Source: Clostridiales bacterium (GTDB taxonomy: Bacteria > Bacillota > Clostridia > Peptostreptococcales > Acidaminobacteraceae). From it: a stretch of DNA of 45,667 bases. The notes under the pieces were generated by a model that ran no database searches, was not told the DNA's origin, and worked only from the letters and a program-made list of their open reading frames with translations. Numbering within the stretch: position 1 is the first letter of the stretch; every line of letters starts with the position of its first letter. This document shows positions 17,411 to 25,629 of the stretch, piece after piece. The position numbers were made by a program, and so were the translations under genes. The stretch covers positions 1-45,667 of the forward strand of contig JAIOSU010000044.1 of NCBI GenBank assembly GCA_021107455.1, in the 5' to 3' direction.

Positions 17411-18253
17411 TTATAATATAACGTCTTTACGTATGAAGTTACCATCCTCTAAATCTTGAAATGCTTGATTCAATTCTTCTCTAGTGTTCATGACAATCGG
17501 CCCGCCCCAGGCAATCGGCTCTTTTATAGGTTTCCCTGCAAACAGAAGAAATCTCAGCCCATCTTCTAGCGCAGTCAATTTAAAATGATCTCCGGCTTCA
17601 AACAATACTCCACTCTTTGCATCAACTGTATTTTCATTTACTAAACCACTGCCATATATAGTATAGATGAACAAGTTGTCTTCCGAATTGGTGACAAGAT
17701 CAAATTCGATGTTTTTTTCCAGTTCAACATCCAAAAATGTCATTTTGACATAATCTCCATGGACAGCTCCAGAGATTCCATCATACTCGCCTGAAATCAC
17801 CCCTACTGTTGATCCGTCTTTTACGACTTTAGGAACATTATCAGATACTATATCCCGATACTGTGGTCTGGTCATCTTATCTTTTGCTGGCAAATTAAGC
17901 CACAATTGAACACCAAGCATATGTTCACATGCTTGCGGCATCTCTTGATGCAAAATTCCTCCACCTGCAGTCATCCACTGGCATCCACCATCAAGTATAC
18001 TGCCTTTGTTACCCAGACTGTCACCATGTTCAATATCACCTTGAATCAAATAAGTGACTGTTTCTATCCCTCTATGCGGATGCCATGGAAATCCTTTGAT
18101 ATAATCCTCAGGATTATATGAATCAAATGCATCCAGCATCAAGAAAGGATCGAAATCCACCACATCTGGTCTACTGATCACCCTTACTAGATGAACGCCA
18201 GCTCCATCTTGTGTTTTTTGACCTTTCACGATTTTTTTTACCCCTCTTAACAT
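17411..18253 (-). CDS. Pirin family protein
   Basis: 280 residues from ATG 18253; GGAGGAG stands four bases before it, and ATG 18256 is almost as good. The N-terminal cupin contains HPHRGIETVTY and HQEMP, giving metal ligands His58, His60, His102 and Glu104 as in human pirin. The C-terminal cupin follows. Bacterial pirins include quercetin 2,3-dioxygenases and redox-responsive regulators; which applies cannot be decided. Single-gene unit, convergent with the amidohydrolase. Confidence 0.9.
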   Translation of the reverse strand: MLRGVKKIVKGQKTQDGAGVHLVRVISRPDVVDFDPFLMLDAFDSYNPEDYIKGFPWHPHRGIETVTYLIQGDIEHGDSLGNKGSILDGGCQWMTAGGGILHQEMPQACEHMLGVQLWLNLPAKDKMTRPQYRDIVSDNVPKVVKDGSTVGVISGEYDGISGAVHGDYVKMTFLDVELEKNIEFDLVTNSEDNLFIYTIYGSGLVNENTVDAKSGVLFEAGDHFKLTALEDGLRFLLFAGKPIKEPIAWGGPIVMNTREELNQAFQDLEDGNFIRKDVIL

Positions 18254-18346
18254 CATACTCCTCCTAATACAACGATATAAGTCCATGATACCCAATATAT
18301 CTCACAAATAATAATTAATATAATATGCAATTTTAATGCCAATCGC

Positions 18347-18376
18347 TTGAAATGGGACAAAATGGGTAAATATAAT
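18347..18376 (+). promoter_or_regulatory. Promoter of the HesB-like gene
   Basis: TTGAAA (18347-18352) and TATAAT (18371-18376) are 18 bases apart, 30 bases before the start codon. A near-consensus sigma-A promoter. Confidence 0.75.
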
Positions 18377-18406
18377 ATAGCTGAAAGGGCTTGAAAGGAA
18401 GTGATT

Positions 18407-18718
18407 ATGATGTTAAATATCGTCCTTCAGGATAATCTAAAAGCTTATCTTAAGAAACACCATCATGATACAATTTCTCTAAGACTCGTTCATAACGACT
18501 ATGCTACTGGGAATATCAATACAATCAATCCGGAAATTCATTTTAAAAAGCCATATTCACCAGAAAACTACAACGAATACCATATTGATGATGTAACAAT
18601 TTATATTGACAAAGAAGCAGAAGCTTATGACGATACTTTGGAATTTGTAGAAGAAAAAGCACTTGCTTTACATCACTGTCATGTTAAAGGTCTCAAACTG
18701 GACAAGGTTGAGATGTAA
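18407..18718 (+). CDS. Small HesB/IscA-like protein lacking the usual cysteines
   Basis: 103 residues from ATG 18407 (ATG 18410 is equally possible) behind AAAGGAAG. The pattern of an N-terminal helix, ISLRLVHNDYATGNI, and later VTIYIDKEAEAYDD resembles the HesB/IscA fold, where the first segment normally carries a Cys or selenocysteine in a G-C-G-type loop; here it is DYATG. The C-terminus has HHCH instead of CGCG, and HHHD occurs near residue 20. It may bind metal in another way or be a structural relative. No partner is adjacent. The assignment is tentative. Confidence 0.6.
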   Translation: MMLNIVLQDNLKAYLKKHHHDTISLRLVHNDYATGNINTINPEIHFKKPYSPENYNEYHIDDVTIYIDKEAEAYDDTLEFVEEKALALHHCHVKGLKLDKVEM

Positions 18719-18725
18719 CGGAACG

Positions 18726-18766
18726 AAAAAAGATGCGTATACTGATTTTGTATACGCATCTTTTTT
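18726..18766. terminator. Bidirectional terminator between HesB-like and dCache-GGDEF-HD-GYP genes
   Basis: A 17-pair stem (18726-18742 with 18750-18766) includes GATGCGTATAC and GTATACGCATC, flanked by A and T runs. It ends two bases before the convergent stop. Confidence 0.88.
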
Positions 18767-18767
18767 T

Positions 18768-21449
18768 CTATTGTCCTAATACAATGTGTTCAAGAATTCT
18801 TACAATCGCGGGATCATAAGATTGTCCACCATCTTTTTTTACGACTTCTATAGCTTCTTTGGGGTCCATCATAACTTTATTGTATTTGTTGGTTAATTCA
18901 TCATAAGACTCAGCCACAGTGATTATTCTTGAATAAAGTGGAATATCCTCACGAGACAAGCCCTTGGGATACCCAGAACCATCCCATTTTTCATGATGCA
19001 TCAGTATGATCTCAGCCAAATCAGTTGTTTCATCAAATGCATTCAATATTCTATATCCCATGATGACGTGATTTTTGACCTCTTCATTTTCATAATCCAT
19101 TGGGACTTCATCATTTTGAACCAGAAGATCGTCAAGAGTGATTTTTCCGATATCATGATAATATCCTGCTTCTTTCAATCGTTTACACTCATCTTGGGTC
19201 AATCCCAACTTCATTCCAATTTGCATCGAAAGTTCACTCACATTTTTAGAGTGTTCCAGTTCTCTATTGCTTGTATTATGAAGTTTAGAGATCAAATGTT
19301 TAATTGTATCTGTGTTCAGCTTCTTGCTATTGAGTGTCTTATCGATATACATATGTTCTTCAGCCAATTTCATAACTTCAATGATACTTTGATTTGAATT
19401 GTACATGACTGCACATCCGATCGAAATACTGCCTTTAAATGCTGAGAATTGAACATTCGAAAATTCTTCTTTAATTCTGGATGCAATATTTTTCGCATTA
19501 TCTATATCAGTTTGTTTGAGTACCAATGAAAATTCATCTCCACCTGTCCTTGCAATGAGATCATCCGCTCTACATATTTTGACAAATGATTCAGCAGCCG
19601 TCTTAATCAACAAATCGCCTTCACTATGTCCAAATATGTCATTGGTCAATTTTAGACCATCGACGTCTCCGATTAATATTGAAATCGGAAAATTGTCCAC
19701 ATGATTGATCACCTTCAATTGGTTTTCAAAATACATCCGATTGTAAAGCCCAGTCAATGAATCATGATTACTTAAAAACTCGATGTGATTCTCATTAAGC
19801 TTTCTTTTCGTGATGTCCATGAACGTCACAACAGTTCCAACAACTTCCCCATTTTTCTTCTGAGGGTATGAATAATACTCTACTTCGAAGGTTGTGCCAT
19901 CAGCTTTCCAGAACACCTCGTCATTTGAATGGATCCCCTCACCTTTTATTGCTGCTTGCCTGATTTTACACTCTATAAGGTTCATCTCAGATCCATCACG
20001 GTTTTTATGAATCAAAGTATGCATATCCTTCCCAATGAGTTCATCTTGATGTGAATATCCAAGAAATTCGATGCAACTTTCATTGCAAAATGTACACACG
20101 CCTTCAATGTCGATACCATAAATACCTTCGGCAGTGGAATCCAGCAGTAGTCTCAGCTGTTCTTTATTGTCGTTTAACTCTGCTGTTCTTTCACTGACTC
20201 TTTCCTCTAAAGTATTAATCATCAGCTGAAGTGAATCTGCCATCTTGTTGAATGCCAGTGACAATTTTCCTACTTCATCATCCTTTTGGAATTTTACTCT
20301 ATTATTGAATTCACCTCTAGAGAATTTTTCAGTGACATCAATCAATTCATAAAATGGTGTCAAATAGTTTTGTGTGATTTTTATGTAAATTATGATGGAA
20401 GAAATCAAAGCAATTGCGGTTAGAATTATCGTGAAGTACATATTTTGAAAAATATTATCTGTAAACAGTTCCTCAGGAATAGCTGTGACAATGACCCACT
20501 CAAGGCCTTTGTTATCATACTCAGTAAAATGAATATGTAATTTTCCATATTCCGTATTGACTCTTTGGTCGTTTTCTCCTAACGACATATAATCATCAAA
20601 TGCCTTTGCAACAACTTTTTGATTGATGTCTTCAATCTTGAGCCTTTCTACCTCGCCTGAATCATTTGAGATAAAGTTGTTCCTTCTCAGCGAGTTGGCG
20701 ACAACAAGTCCTGACTTATCAACGATATATGCGACCGATTCACCATCGCCGATGACTTCACGAAGATAATCGTTCATTTTGGATAAAGTGACATGAGTTC
20801 CCATCACTCCTATAAACTCATTATTCTTGTCATAGACTGGATGAGCTGCAGATACTGCTAAATCATCCATGACGAAGTGTTTATATACAGGCGAAAAATA
20901 TGCGGTCTCCTTTTCTTTTGCGACTTCATACCACGCTCTGGTTCTGGGATCGAAGATACCTGCATCCACCACTTGTTTGCCAGTTGTCAAATCATCATTG
21001 ACAGCATAGTAGATAGAATGTCCTGCAGTCTCCAAATTGTTTTTCATTATCTCGATTTTCTCGTCACCATTTCTTCGAGCACCATAATAATAGCCCGATT
21101 CATCACCGTAACTGAAGCTATACAAGGCGTCTTTATTAAACGATAGTAATACATTCATAAAAAAGAAATCACGTTCCGCGTCATTCTCCAGGTCAATGAT
21201 GCCCTCTTCAATCATTTTGTGGTTGTGCTCATTGATATGTAACGGAACACTGATGAATGCATCGATTTTGGAATAAATGTCATCACTCATATTGGAAGAC
21301 ATCTCAAGAATCAAATTCTGAGTGGAATCATACCAATTTGAAAAGACAAAGTAACCGATGGAAGCGACAGTAATCAATGTAGTTGTGACAAACGTGATGA
21401 TTATTATGCTTCTAAGTCTGGTTTGTTTTTTTATTTTCTTTGGCGACAT
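18768..21449 (-). CDS. dCache-HAMP-PAS-GGDEF-HD-GYP transmembrane cyclic-di-GMP enzyme
   Basis: 893 residues from ATG 21449 (GGAG ten bases upstream; GTG 21473 has no site). Membrane helices near 14-36 and 335-357 enclose a 300-residue extracellular dCache-like ligand domain containing DPRTRAWYEVAKEK, typical of dCache_1. Next are HAMP (about 358-412), a PAS domain (about 430-550) and GGDEF (about 560-715) with RTGGDEF and inhibitory site RADD. Last is HD-GYP (about 720-893) with HDIGK and HHEKWDGSGYPKGL. Both enzyme activities look intact. It is last in a run with YwbE, MATE and a UvsE-like gene and shares its C-terminal order with the PAS protein at 1760. Confidence 0.93.
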   Translation of the reverse strand: MSPKKIKKQTRLRSIIIITFVTTTLITVASIGYFVFSNWYDSTQNLILEMSSNMSDDIYSKIDAFISVPLHINEHNHKMIEEGIIDLENDAERDFFFMNVLLSFNKDALYSFSYGDESGYYYGARRNGDEKIEIMKNNLETAGHSIYYAVNDDLTTGKQVVDAGIFDPRTRAWYEVAKEKETAYFSPVYKHFVMDDLAVSAAHPVYDKNNEFIGVMGTHVTLSKMNDYLREVIGDGESVAYIVDKSGLVVANSLRRNNFISNDSGEVERLKIEDINQKVVAKAFDDYMSLGENDQRVNTEYGKLHIHFTEYDNKGLEWVIVTAIPEELFTDNIFQNMYFTIILTAIALISSIIIYIKITQNYLTPFYELIDVTEKFSRGEFNNRVKFQKDDEVGKLSLAFNKMADSLQLMINTLEERVSERTAELNDNKEQLRLLLDSTAEGIYGIDIEGVCTFCNESCIEFLGYSHQDELIGKDMHTLIHKNRDGSEMNLIECKIRQAAIKGEGIHSNDEVFWKADGTTFEVEYYSYPQKKNGEVVGTVVTFMDITKRKLNENHIEFLSNHDSLTGLYNRMYFENQLKVINHVDNFPISILIGDVDGLKLTNDIFGHSEGDLLIKTAAESFVKICRADDLIARTGGDEFSLVLKQTDIDNAKNIASRIKEEFSNVQFSAFKGSISIGCAVMYNSNQSIIEVMKLAEEHMYIDKTLNSKKLNTDTIKHLISKLHNTSNRELEHSKNVSELSMQIGMKLGLTQDECKRLKEAGYYHDIGKITLDDLLVQNDEVPMDYENEEVKNHVIMGYRILNAFDETTDLAEIILMHHEKWDGSGYPKGLSREDIPLYSRIITVAESYDELTNKYNKVMMDPKEAIEVVKKDGGQSYDPAIVRILEHIVLGQ

Positions 21450-21474
21450 CAATCGTTCACTCCTTTGAACCACA

Positions 21475-21666
21475 CTAAAGTATAACTTTGACTCTTCCTA
21501 CACTTCCAGATTCCAACATGACTTTTATGCCATGAGGGTGATTAGGTGAGTTGGTCAAAATTTTTTTTACGATTCCTTCAGTCAACTTACCGCTACTCTG
21601 GTCTTGCTTTTGAACTATCATAACTTTTGAACCTATTTTTATGTCAGTTCTTATGGATCCATTCAT
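21475..21666 (-). CDS. YwbE family protein
   Basis: 63 residues, nearly all matching the YwbE/DUF2196 pattern: IGSKVMIVQKQDQ, GIVKKILTNS, HPHGIKVMLESG and GRVK. The fold is probably a small beta barrel; the function is unknown. It lies four bases after the MATE gene and 25 before the signalling gene, so it is co-transcribed with both. Confidence 0.88.
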   Translation of the reverse strand: MNGSIRTDIKIGSKVMIVQKQDQSSGKLTEGIVKKILTNSPNHPHGIKVMLESGSVGRVKVIL

Positions 21667-21670
21667 TTGT

Positions 21671-23023
21671 TTACCTCACATCTATAATCTTATTCAGTTC
21701 ATAACGGGTTATGAATAGTGTCAATATGGCCGCTGACCATGTCGTTGTGACAATTCCAATCCAAATGCCCACCAGCCCCATGCCAAGAATACTTCCAAGC
21801 AATGTAAACAAAGCAAATGGCATCAAAAGCTGTCGATAAACACCAATCAAAATGGCATAACGTGGTTTTTTTATAGCCTGTAATATGGAAAGGCAAACAT
21901 TTAAGATAATATATGCATTGAATGCAAGAAAGTCGATTCTTAAGTATCTAGCCCCCTCAAAAACAACTTCTTTCTCTTGATTGAAAACACCTACAAGAAT
22001 AGGTGCCAATGGAAATACTACAATCATAGCAACCGTCATGATTATGGCCCCAACTTTTATGGCTTCATGGTAAGTCGCTCTAACCCGCTCAATATGGCCA
22101 GCACCGAAATTTTGACCTGCGATGGTCATCGCAGCTGTGTTTAATCCAAGTGCAGGCAAAAGCGCAATCTGTTCAATCCGCATTGCGGCACCATATCCTG
22201 CGATACTGGCATCGTTGCCATGTTTGTATATAAAGTAGTTGATCATAAAAATTCCAATAGCAATTGTCATGAGGTTTAATGATGCCGGTATGCCTTGGGA
22301 CAAGATATCGGTTTGCACTTCAACAGTATAAGTTTTCCTATCAAATATTCCTACATCCAATTTTAAAAGTTTTATACATTTATATCCCAAATAAATATTG
22401 CCAACAATTTGAACTACTACTGTCGCAATTGCAACTCCAAGCGTTCCAAGTCTCGGCAGTCCAAATGGGCCATATATGAAAAGCGGGTCCAAAATCAGAT
22501 TCAAAAAAAAGCCGATAATCAAGAAATTCCTATACGGTTTGGTTATGCCTCTTGAGGAAAGCAAAGCGTTCATTGCTGAATTGAGACCAAAGAACAATGT
22601 ACCGGCGTAAATGCCTCTGACATACCTGGTACCTTCTGCAAGCGTTTCATTTTCAGCACCTAAAAGTCTCAGTAAATCAGGTGAAAAAACAAAACCGATT
22701 ATAGTTAGAATAAGACTTATAAGTATCGTCAAAAAAATACCATTTGAAGTGAGTGAACCCACGAGTCCATAATCTTTTTTGCCATGTGCAATGGAAAGTA
22801 ATGCCGATAAACCTGTACTTATACCTGATACTATAGCAATCAGTATGAAAAATATTGAAAACGACAGGGACATCCCAGCTAAAGATGCAGTACTAAGACG
22901 TCCTGCATAAAAAGTGTCCACAACATTAAACATTGTATTGAAGAACAGACCCACGCTGACTGGTATCGCCATGGTCAAAAGTTGTTTTTTTATGTTCCCT
23001 GAAGTAAAATCATCATTAATCAC
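21671..23023 (-). CDS. MATE family efflux transporter
   Basis: 450 residues with twelve hydrophobic segments in two halves, the standard size for MATE. SVGLFFNTMFNVVDTFYAGR in helix 1 and the matching second-half region IEQIALLPALGLNTAAMTIAGQNFGAG are family motifs. It should export drugs or metabolites using Na+ or H+. It begins with GTG behind AGGAG; no in-frame ATG is close. It is 10 bases from the UvsE-like gene and 4 from YwbE. Confidence 0.92.
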   Translation of the reverse strand: MINDDFTSGNIKKQLLTMAIPVSVGLFFNTMFNVVDTFYAGRLSTASLAGMSLSFSIFFILIAIVSGISTGLSALLSIAHGKKDYGLVGSLTSNGIFLTILISLILTIIGFVFSPDLLRLLGAENETLAEGTRYVRGIYAGTLFFGLNSAMNALLSSRGITKPYRNFLIIGFFLNLILDPLFIYGPFGLPRLGTLGVAIATVVVQIVGNIYLGYKCIKLLKLDVGIFDRKTYTVEVQTDILSQGIPASLNLMTIAIGIFMINYFIYKHGNDASIAGYGAAMRIEQIALLPALGLNTAAMTIAGQNFGAGHIERVRATYHEAIKVGAIIMTVAMIVVFPLAPILVGVFNQEKEVVFEGARYLRIDFLAFNAYIILNVCLSILQAIKKPRYAILIGVYRQLLMPFALFTLLGSILGMGLVGIWIGIVTTTWSAAILTLFITRYELNKIIDVR

Positions 23024-23033
23024 ATTTACACTC

Positions 23034-23747
23034 CTATCCTTTCAGATGTTTGTCCATATGGTCATGATCTGGATTAAACCAGACTTCCTTTTCACTTTTT
23101 CTCAACTTGCTGTCGACCATATCCAAAAAATCAGCTCTAAGGCGCTCGTGCTCCATATATTCAATAATTCTAAGAATTGAAACGTTGTATTCAGTTGATG
23201 CAACAATTATATTGATCCTCTTTTTCAAGTGCTCAACTTTATGACGGAGGTCACTTATTGATTCTTCTATTTCTGAGACTACAAAATCAAGATCATCTGA
23301 CAAATGCAGTTTGCTGATCCTATCGATGGATTCCTGCAATGGTGTCGATGAGAATATCTTATCATTGTGAAGATTGATGATAATAGGAATACCTGCCTTC
23401 TCGGAAAAGTTAATTACATCAGAAAGTGAAAAAGCACTTACATCATTCTCCAGTTTTAGCACATCTTTCACACGTTGTGGCAAAGTATTCAGCACTTCGG
23501 ATGAATCACCTGTTGACCGATCCAAATTGATGATTATATTAGTTATTGGAATCGTATCAAAACATCTCATAAAATTATCCCACCACTCTGCTGAATGTTT
23601 TGGATCATAATATCCGAGGTGCAAAGAGAACTGGATATCATGAGCTAAGCAAAGCTCAGAAGCCGTCTTGATAATATGAAAAGTCCGTTCAAAATCATCA
23701 CCATTCAATGATGGGAGAATATATGCATACCCAAATTCGCATTCCAT
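23034..23747 (-). CDS. UV-endonuclease (UvsE)-like TIM barrel protein, function uncertain
   Basis: 237 residues from ATG 23747 with GGAGATGAT before it; the longer open frame crosses a terminator and has no site. FGYAYILPSLN at the start and LKLENDVSAFSLSDVI then GIPIIINLHND in the middle resemble the UvdE/UvsE repair endonuclease barrel (GYA and LENDD motifs, then a His-containing strand). It is about 60 residues shorter than usual UvsE and several metal-ligand positions are not obvious. So it may be a diverged relative or another xylose-isomerase-like barrel. It is transcribed with the MATE gene. Confidence 0.7.
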   Translation of the reverse strand: MECEFGYAYILPSLNGDDFERTFHIIKTASELCLAHDIQFSLHLGYYDPKHSAEWWDNFMRCFDTIPITNIIINLDRSTGDSSEVLNTLPQRVKDVLKLENDVSAFSLSDVINFSEKAGIPIIINLHNDKIFSSTPLQESIDRISKLHLSDDLDFVVSEIEESISDLRHKVEHLKKRINIIVASTEYNVSILRIIEYMEHERLRADFLDMVDSKLRKSEKEVWFNPDHDHMDKHLKG

Positions 23748-23770
23748 AAGATCATCTCCATAACCCGCCG

Positions 23771-23801
23771 ATTTAAAAAAGAACCCAAAAACTGGGTTCT
23801 T
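23771..23801 (-). terminator. Terminator after the CNNM/CorC gene
   Basis: AAGAACCCA and TGGGTTCTT pair around five bases, followed by TTTTTT on the minus strand. Only 31 bases remain before the UvsE-like start, leaving little room for a separate promoter. Confidence 0.8.
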
Positions 23802-23808
23802 AAGAATT

Positions 23809-25053
23809 CTAAGTATGAATACGAAGTTTTTCAATCCGATTTCGATCGACCTCTTCCACTACAAATCTGACACCTTCATATTCAATAAATTCATGCGGTT
23901 CAGGTAGATAACCGAATGTACCGACAATAAATCCACCAATGGAATCGAAGTCCTCTGATTCGATATGGATCCCAATCAGATCATTGACGTCATCTATTCG
24001 AGTACTGCCTTCAACCACATACTCATCTTCCTTAATCACTTCAATATCTTTTTCATGGTCATCATATTCATCGCGGATGTCACCAACGATCTCTTCAATC
24101 AGGTCTTCCATTGTGACTACTCCAGCAGTTCCACCGTATTCATCCAGTACAATTGCTATCGGTAATCGTTTGACTCTGAGTTCTTGGAACAATTCCGTGA
24201 TTCTTTTGAATTCAAATGTTAGAAAAGGTTCTCTCATGTAATCGTGTATATTGAACTCCGCATTTTCCGAAGCTTTGAAGATAAGGTCCTTGATGTATAG
24301 TATTCCGACAATATTGTCTGGAGTTTCCACATATATCGGTATTCGTGAAAATTGTTCTTCTCTAAAGGTCTCAATTATTTTGTCATAAGATGAACTGATT
24401 TCAAGAGCGACCATATCGGCACGTGGCGTCATGACATCCCTCACTTGGGAATCACCGAACTCAAAAACATTATGAATCATTTGTTTCTCGTCGACTTCCA
24501 GTACACCTTCTTCGTGACTCACGTTGACCATGGTACGAAGTTCATCTTCAGTGATAAACGGTTGTGATTCTGCGGGTTTCCCACCAAGCAAGCGAATAAA
24601 CCCTTTGGTTACAAAAAGTAAAATTGTTACGATCGGACTCAAGACCACAGTCAGAAAAGTTATAAATCTGGCAATCTTCAGTGAAAAATACTCCGAATGT
24701 TGCGCCGCTAGAGATTTTGGAGTGATTTCTCCAAATACCAAAATGAGCAGTGTCATCATTCCAGTTGCGATTCCAATACCTGCACTACCCAAATAATGAA
24801 TGGCAAGCGATGTCGCAAGCGCAGATGCACCTATATTCACCACATTGTTTCCAACTAAAATTGATCCCAATAACTTACTTGGATTTTCAACCAACTTACT
24901 GACTACATCGGCATTTTTGACTTGTTCTTCCACCAAATGTCTGATCCTGATTTTACTGAGTGACATTAATGCTGTTTCAGTTGCCGAGAAGAATGAGGAC
25001 ATTCCAATCAACACCACTAAAAGTATAAATTGCCAACCCGTTTCTGCATCCAA
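23809..25053 (-). CDS. CNNM/CorC (hemolysin C) family membrane transporter
   Basis: 414 residues. The DUF21 membrane domain (about 1-190) has four hydrophobic segments and FFSATETALMSLSK. Two CBS domains follow (about 205-325: MTPRADMVAL, LDEYGGTAGVVTMEDLIEEIVGDI) and a C-terminal CorC/HlyC domain. Relatives move Mg2+, Co2+ or Na+. The start must be TTG 25053, because the frame closes just upstream and no in-frame ATG is nearby; AGGAG stands 11 bases before it. It follows the YjdM gene by 79 bases and has its own promoter. Confidence 0.9.
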   Translation of the reverse strand: MDAETGWQFILLVVLIGMSSFFSATETALMSLSKIRIRHLVEEQVKNADVVSKLVENPSKLLGSILVGNNVVNIGASALATSLAIHYLGSAGIGIATGMMTLLILVFGEITPKSLAAQHSEYFSLKIARFITFLTVVLSPIVTILLFVTKGFIRLLGGKPAESQPFITEDELRTMVNVSHEEGVLEVDEKQMIHNVFEFGDSQVRDVMTPRADMVALEISSSYDKIIETFREEQFSRIPIYVETPDNIVGILYIKDLIFKASENAEFNIHDYMREPFLTFEFKRITELFQELRVKRLPIAIVLDEYGGTAGVVTMEDLIEEIVGDIRDEYDDHEKDIEVIKEDEYVVEGSTRIDDVNDLIGIHIESEDFDSIGGFIVGTFGYLPEPHEFIEYEGVRFVVEEVDRNRIEKLRIHT

Positions 25054-25101
25054 AGAAAACCACGCTCCTAATTATTTAATTATTTACACTTAATACCCAA
25101 A

Positions 25102-25110
25102 ATTATATCA
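25102..25110 (-). promoter_or_regulatory. Extended -10 promoter of the CNNM/CorC gene
   Basis: TGATATAAT on the minus strand, 48 bases before the TTG start. A weak hairpin (AACG with CGTT) followed by T lies just upstream and may end the YjdM transcript. Confidence 0.55.
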
Positions 25111-25132
25111 CAAAAACGTTAACCGTTCCACG

Positions 25133-25471
25133 CTAGATTTTCTTAACAAATTCAGATTTGAGTTTCATGGCTCCAAACCCATCAATTTTGCAATCGATGT
25201 CATGATCTCCATCGACTAAACGGATATTTTTGACACGGGTTCCCATTTTGAGAACTGATGAACTCCCCTTAACTTTCAAATCTTTAATGACCGTTATAGT
25301 ATCGCCATCGCTGAGTAGGTTGCCATTAGAATCTCTGACAACTTTCTCTTCAGATCCTTCAGAGCCCAGATCCAACGACCATTCATGACCACAATCGGGA
25401 CAAACCAATATACCATCCATTTCGTAAGTATACTCTGAATGACATTTTGGACAATTTGGTAATTTATACAT
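25133..25471 (-). CDS. YjdM (PhnA-like) zinc-ribbon protein
   Basis: 112 residues. The N-terminus is a zinc ribbon with C-x2-C (CPKC) and C-x2-C (CPDC) pairs 14 residues apart. The C-terminal domain with [22 protein letters not shown] and [13 protein letters not shown] matches YjdM, once called PhnA. It is not a phosphonoacetate hydrolase; the cellular role is unsettled. The ribosome binding site AGGAGG is near ideal. Confidence 0.9.
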   Translation of the reverse strand: MYKLPNCPKCHSEYTYEMDGILVCPDCGHEWSLDLGSEGSEEKVVRDSNGNLLSDGDTITVIKDLKVKGSSSVLKMGTRVKNIRLVDGDHDIDCKIDGFGAMKLKSEFVKKI

Positions 25472-25527
25472 TAATACTTCCTCCTAAATATTGGTAATTT
25501 CTTTTTTAAAATCCACTCAAGAGATTC

Positions 25528-25556
25528 TAAAAAAAACCTCGAACTTCCACTCGAGG
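25528..25556 (-). terminator. Terminator after the glycosyltransferase pair
   Basis: CCTCGA and TCGAGG pair around eight bases and are followed by eight T on the minus strand, 74 bases after the stop. Confidence 0.78.
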
Positions 25557-25629
25557 CTACTCATACATATGAAAATGCTCCTGATAATAATTATAAGATA
25601 TTTCCAAAGTTATATCAATGTAAACCGTA

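Noticed and set aside
23748-23834. Longer N-terminus for the UvsE-like protein
   Set aside because: It crosses a terminator hairpin and the end of the CNNM gene; the start at 23747 has a good ribosome binding site.
23939-25093. Several plus-strand frames opposite the CNNM/CorC gene
   Set aside because: They are serine-rich antisense shadows of a conserved gene without ribosome binding sites.
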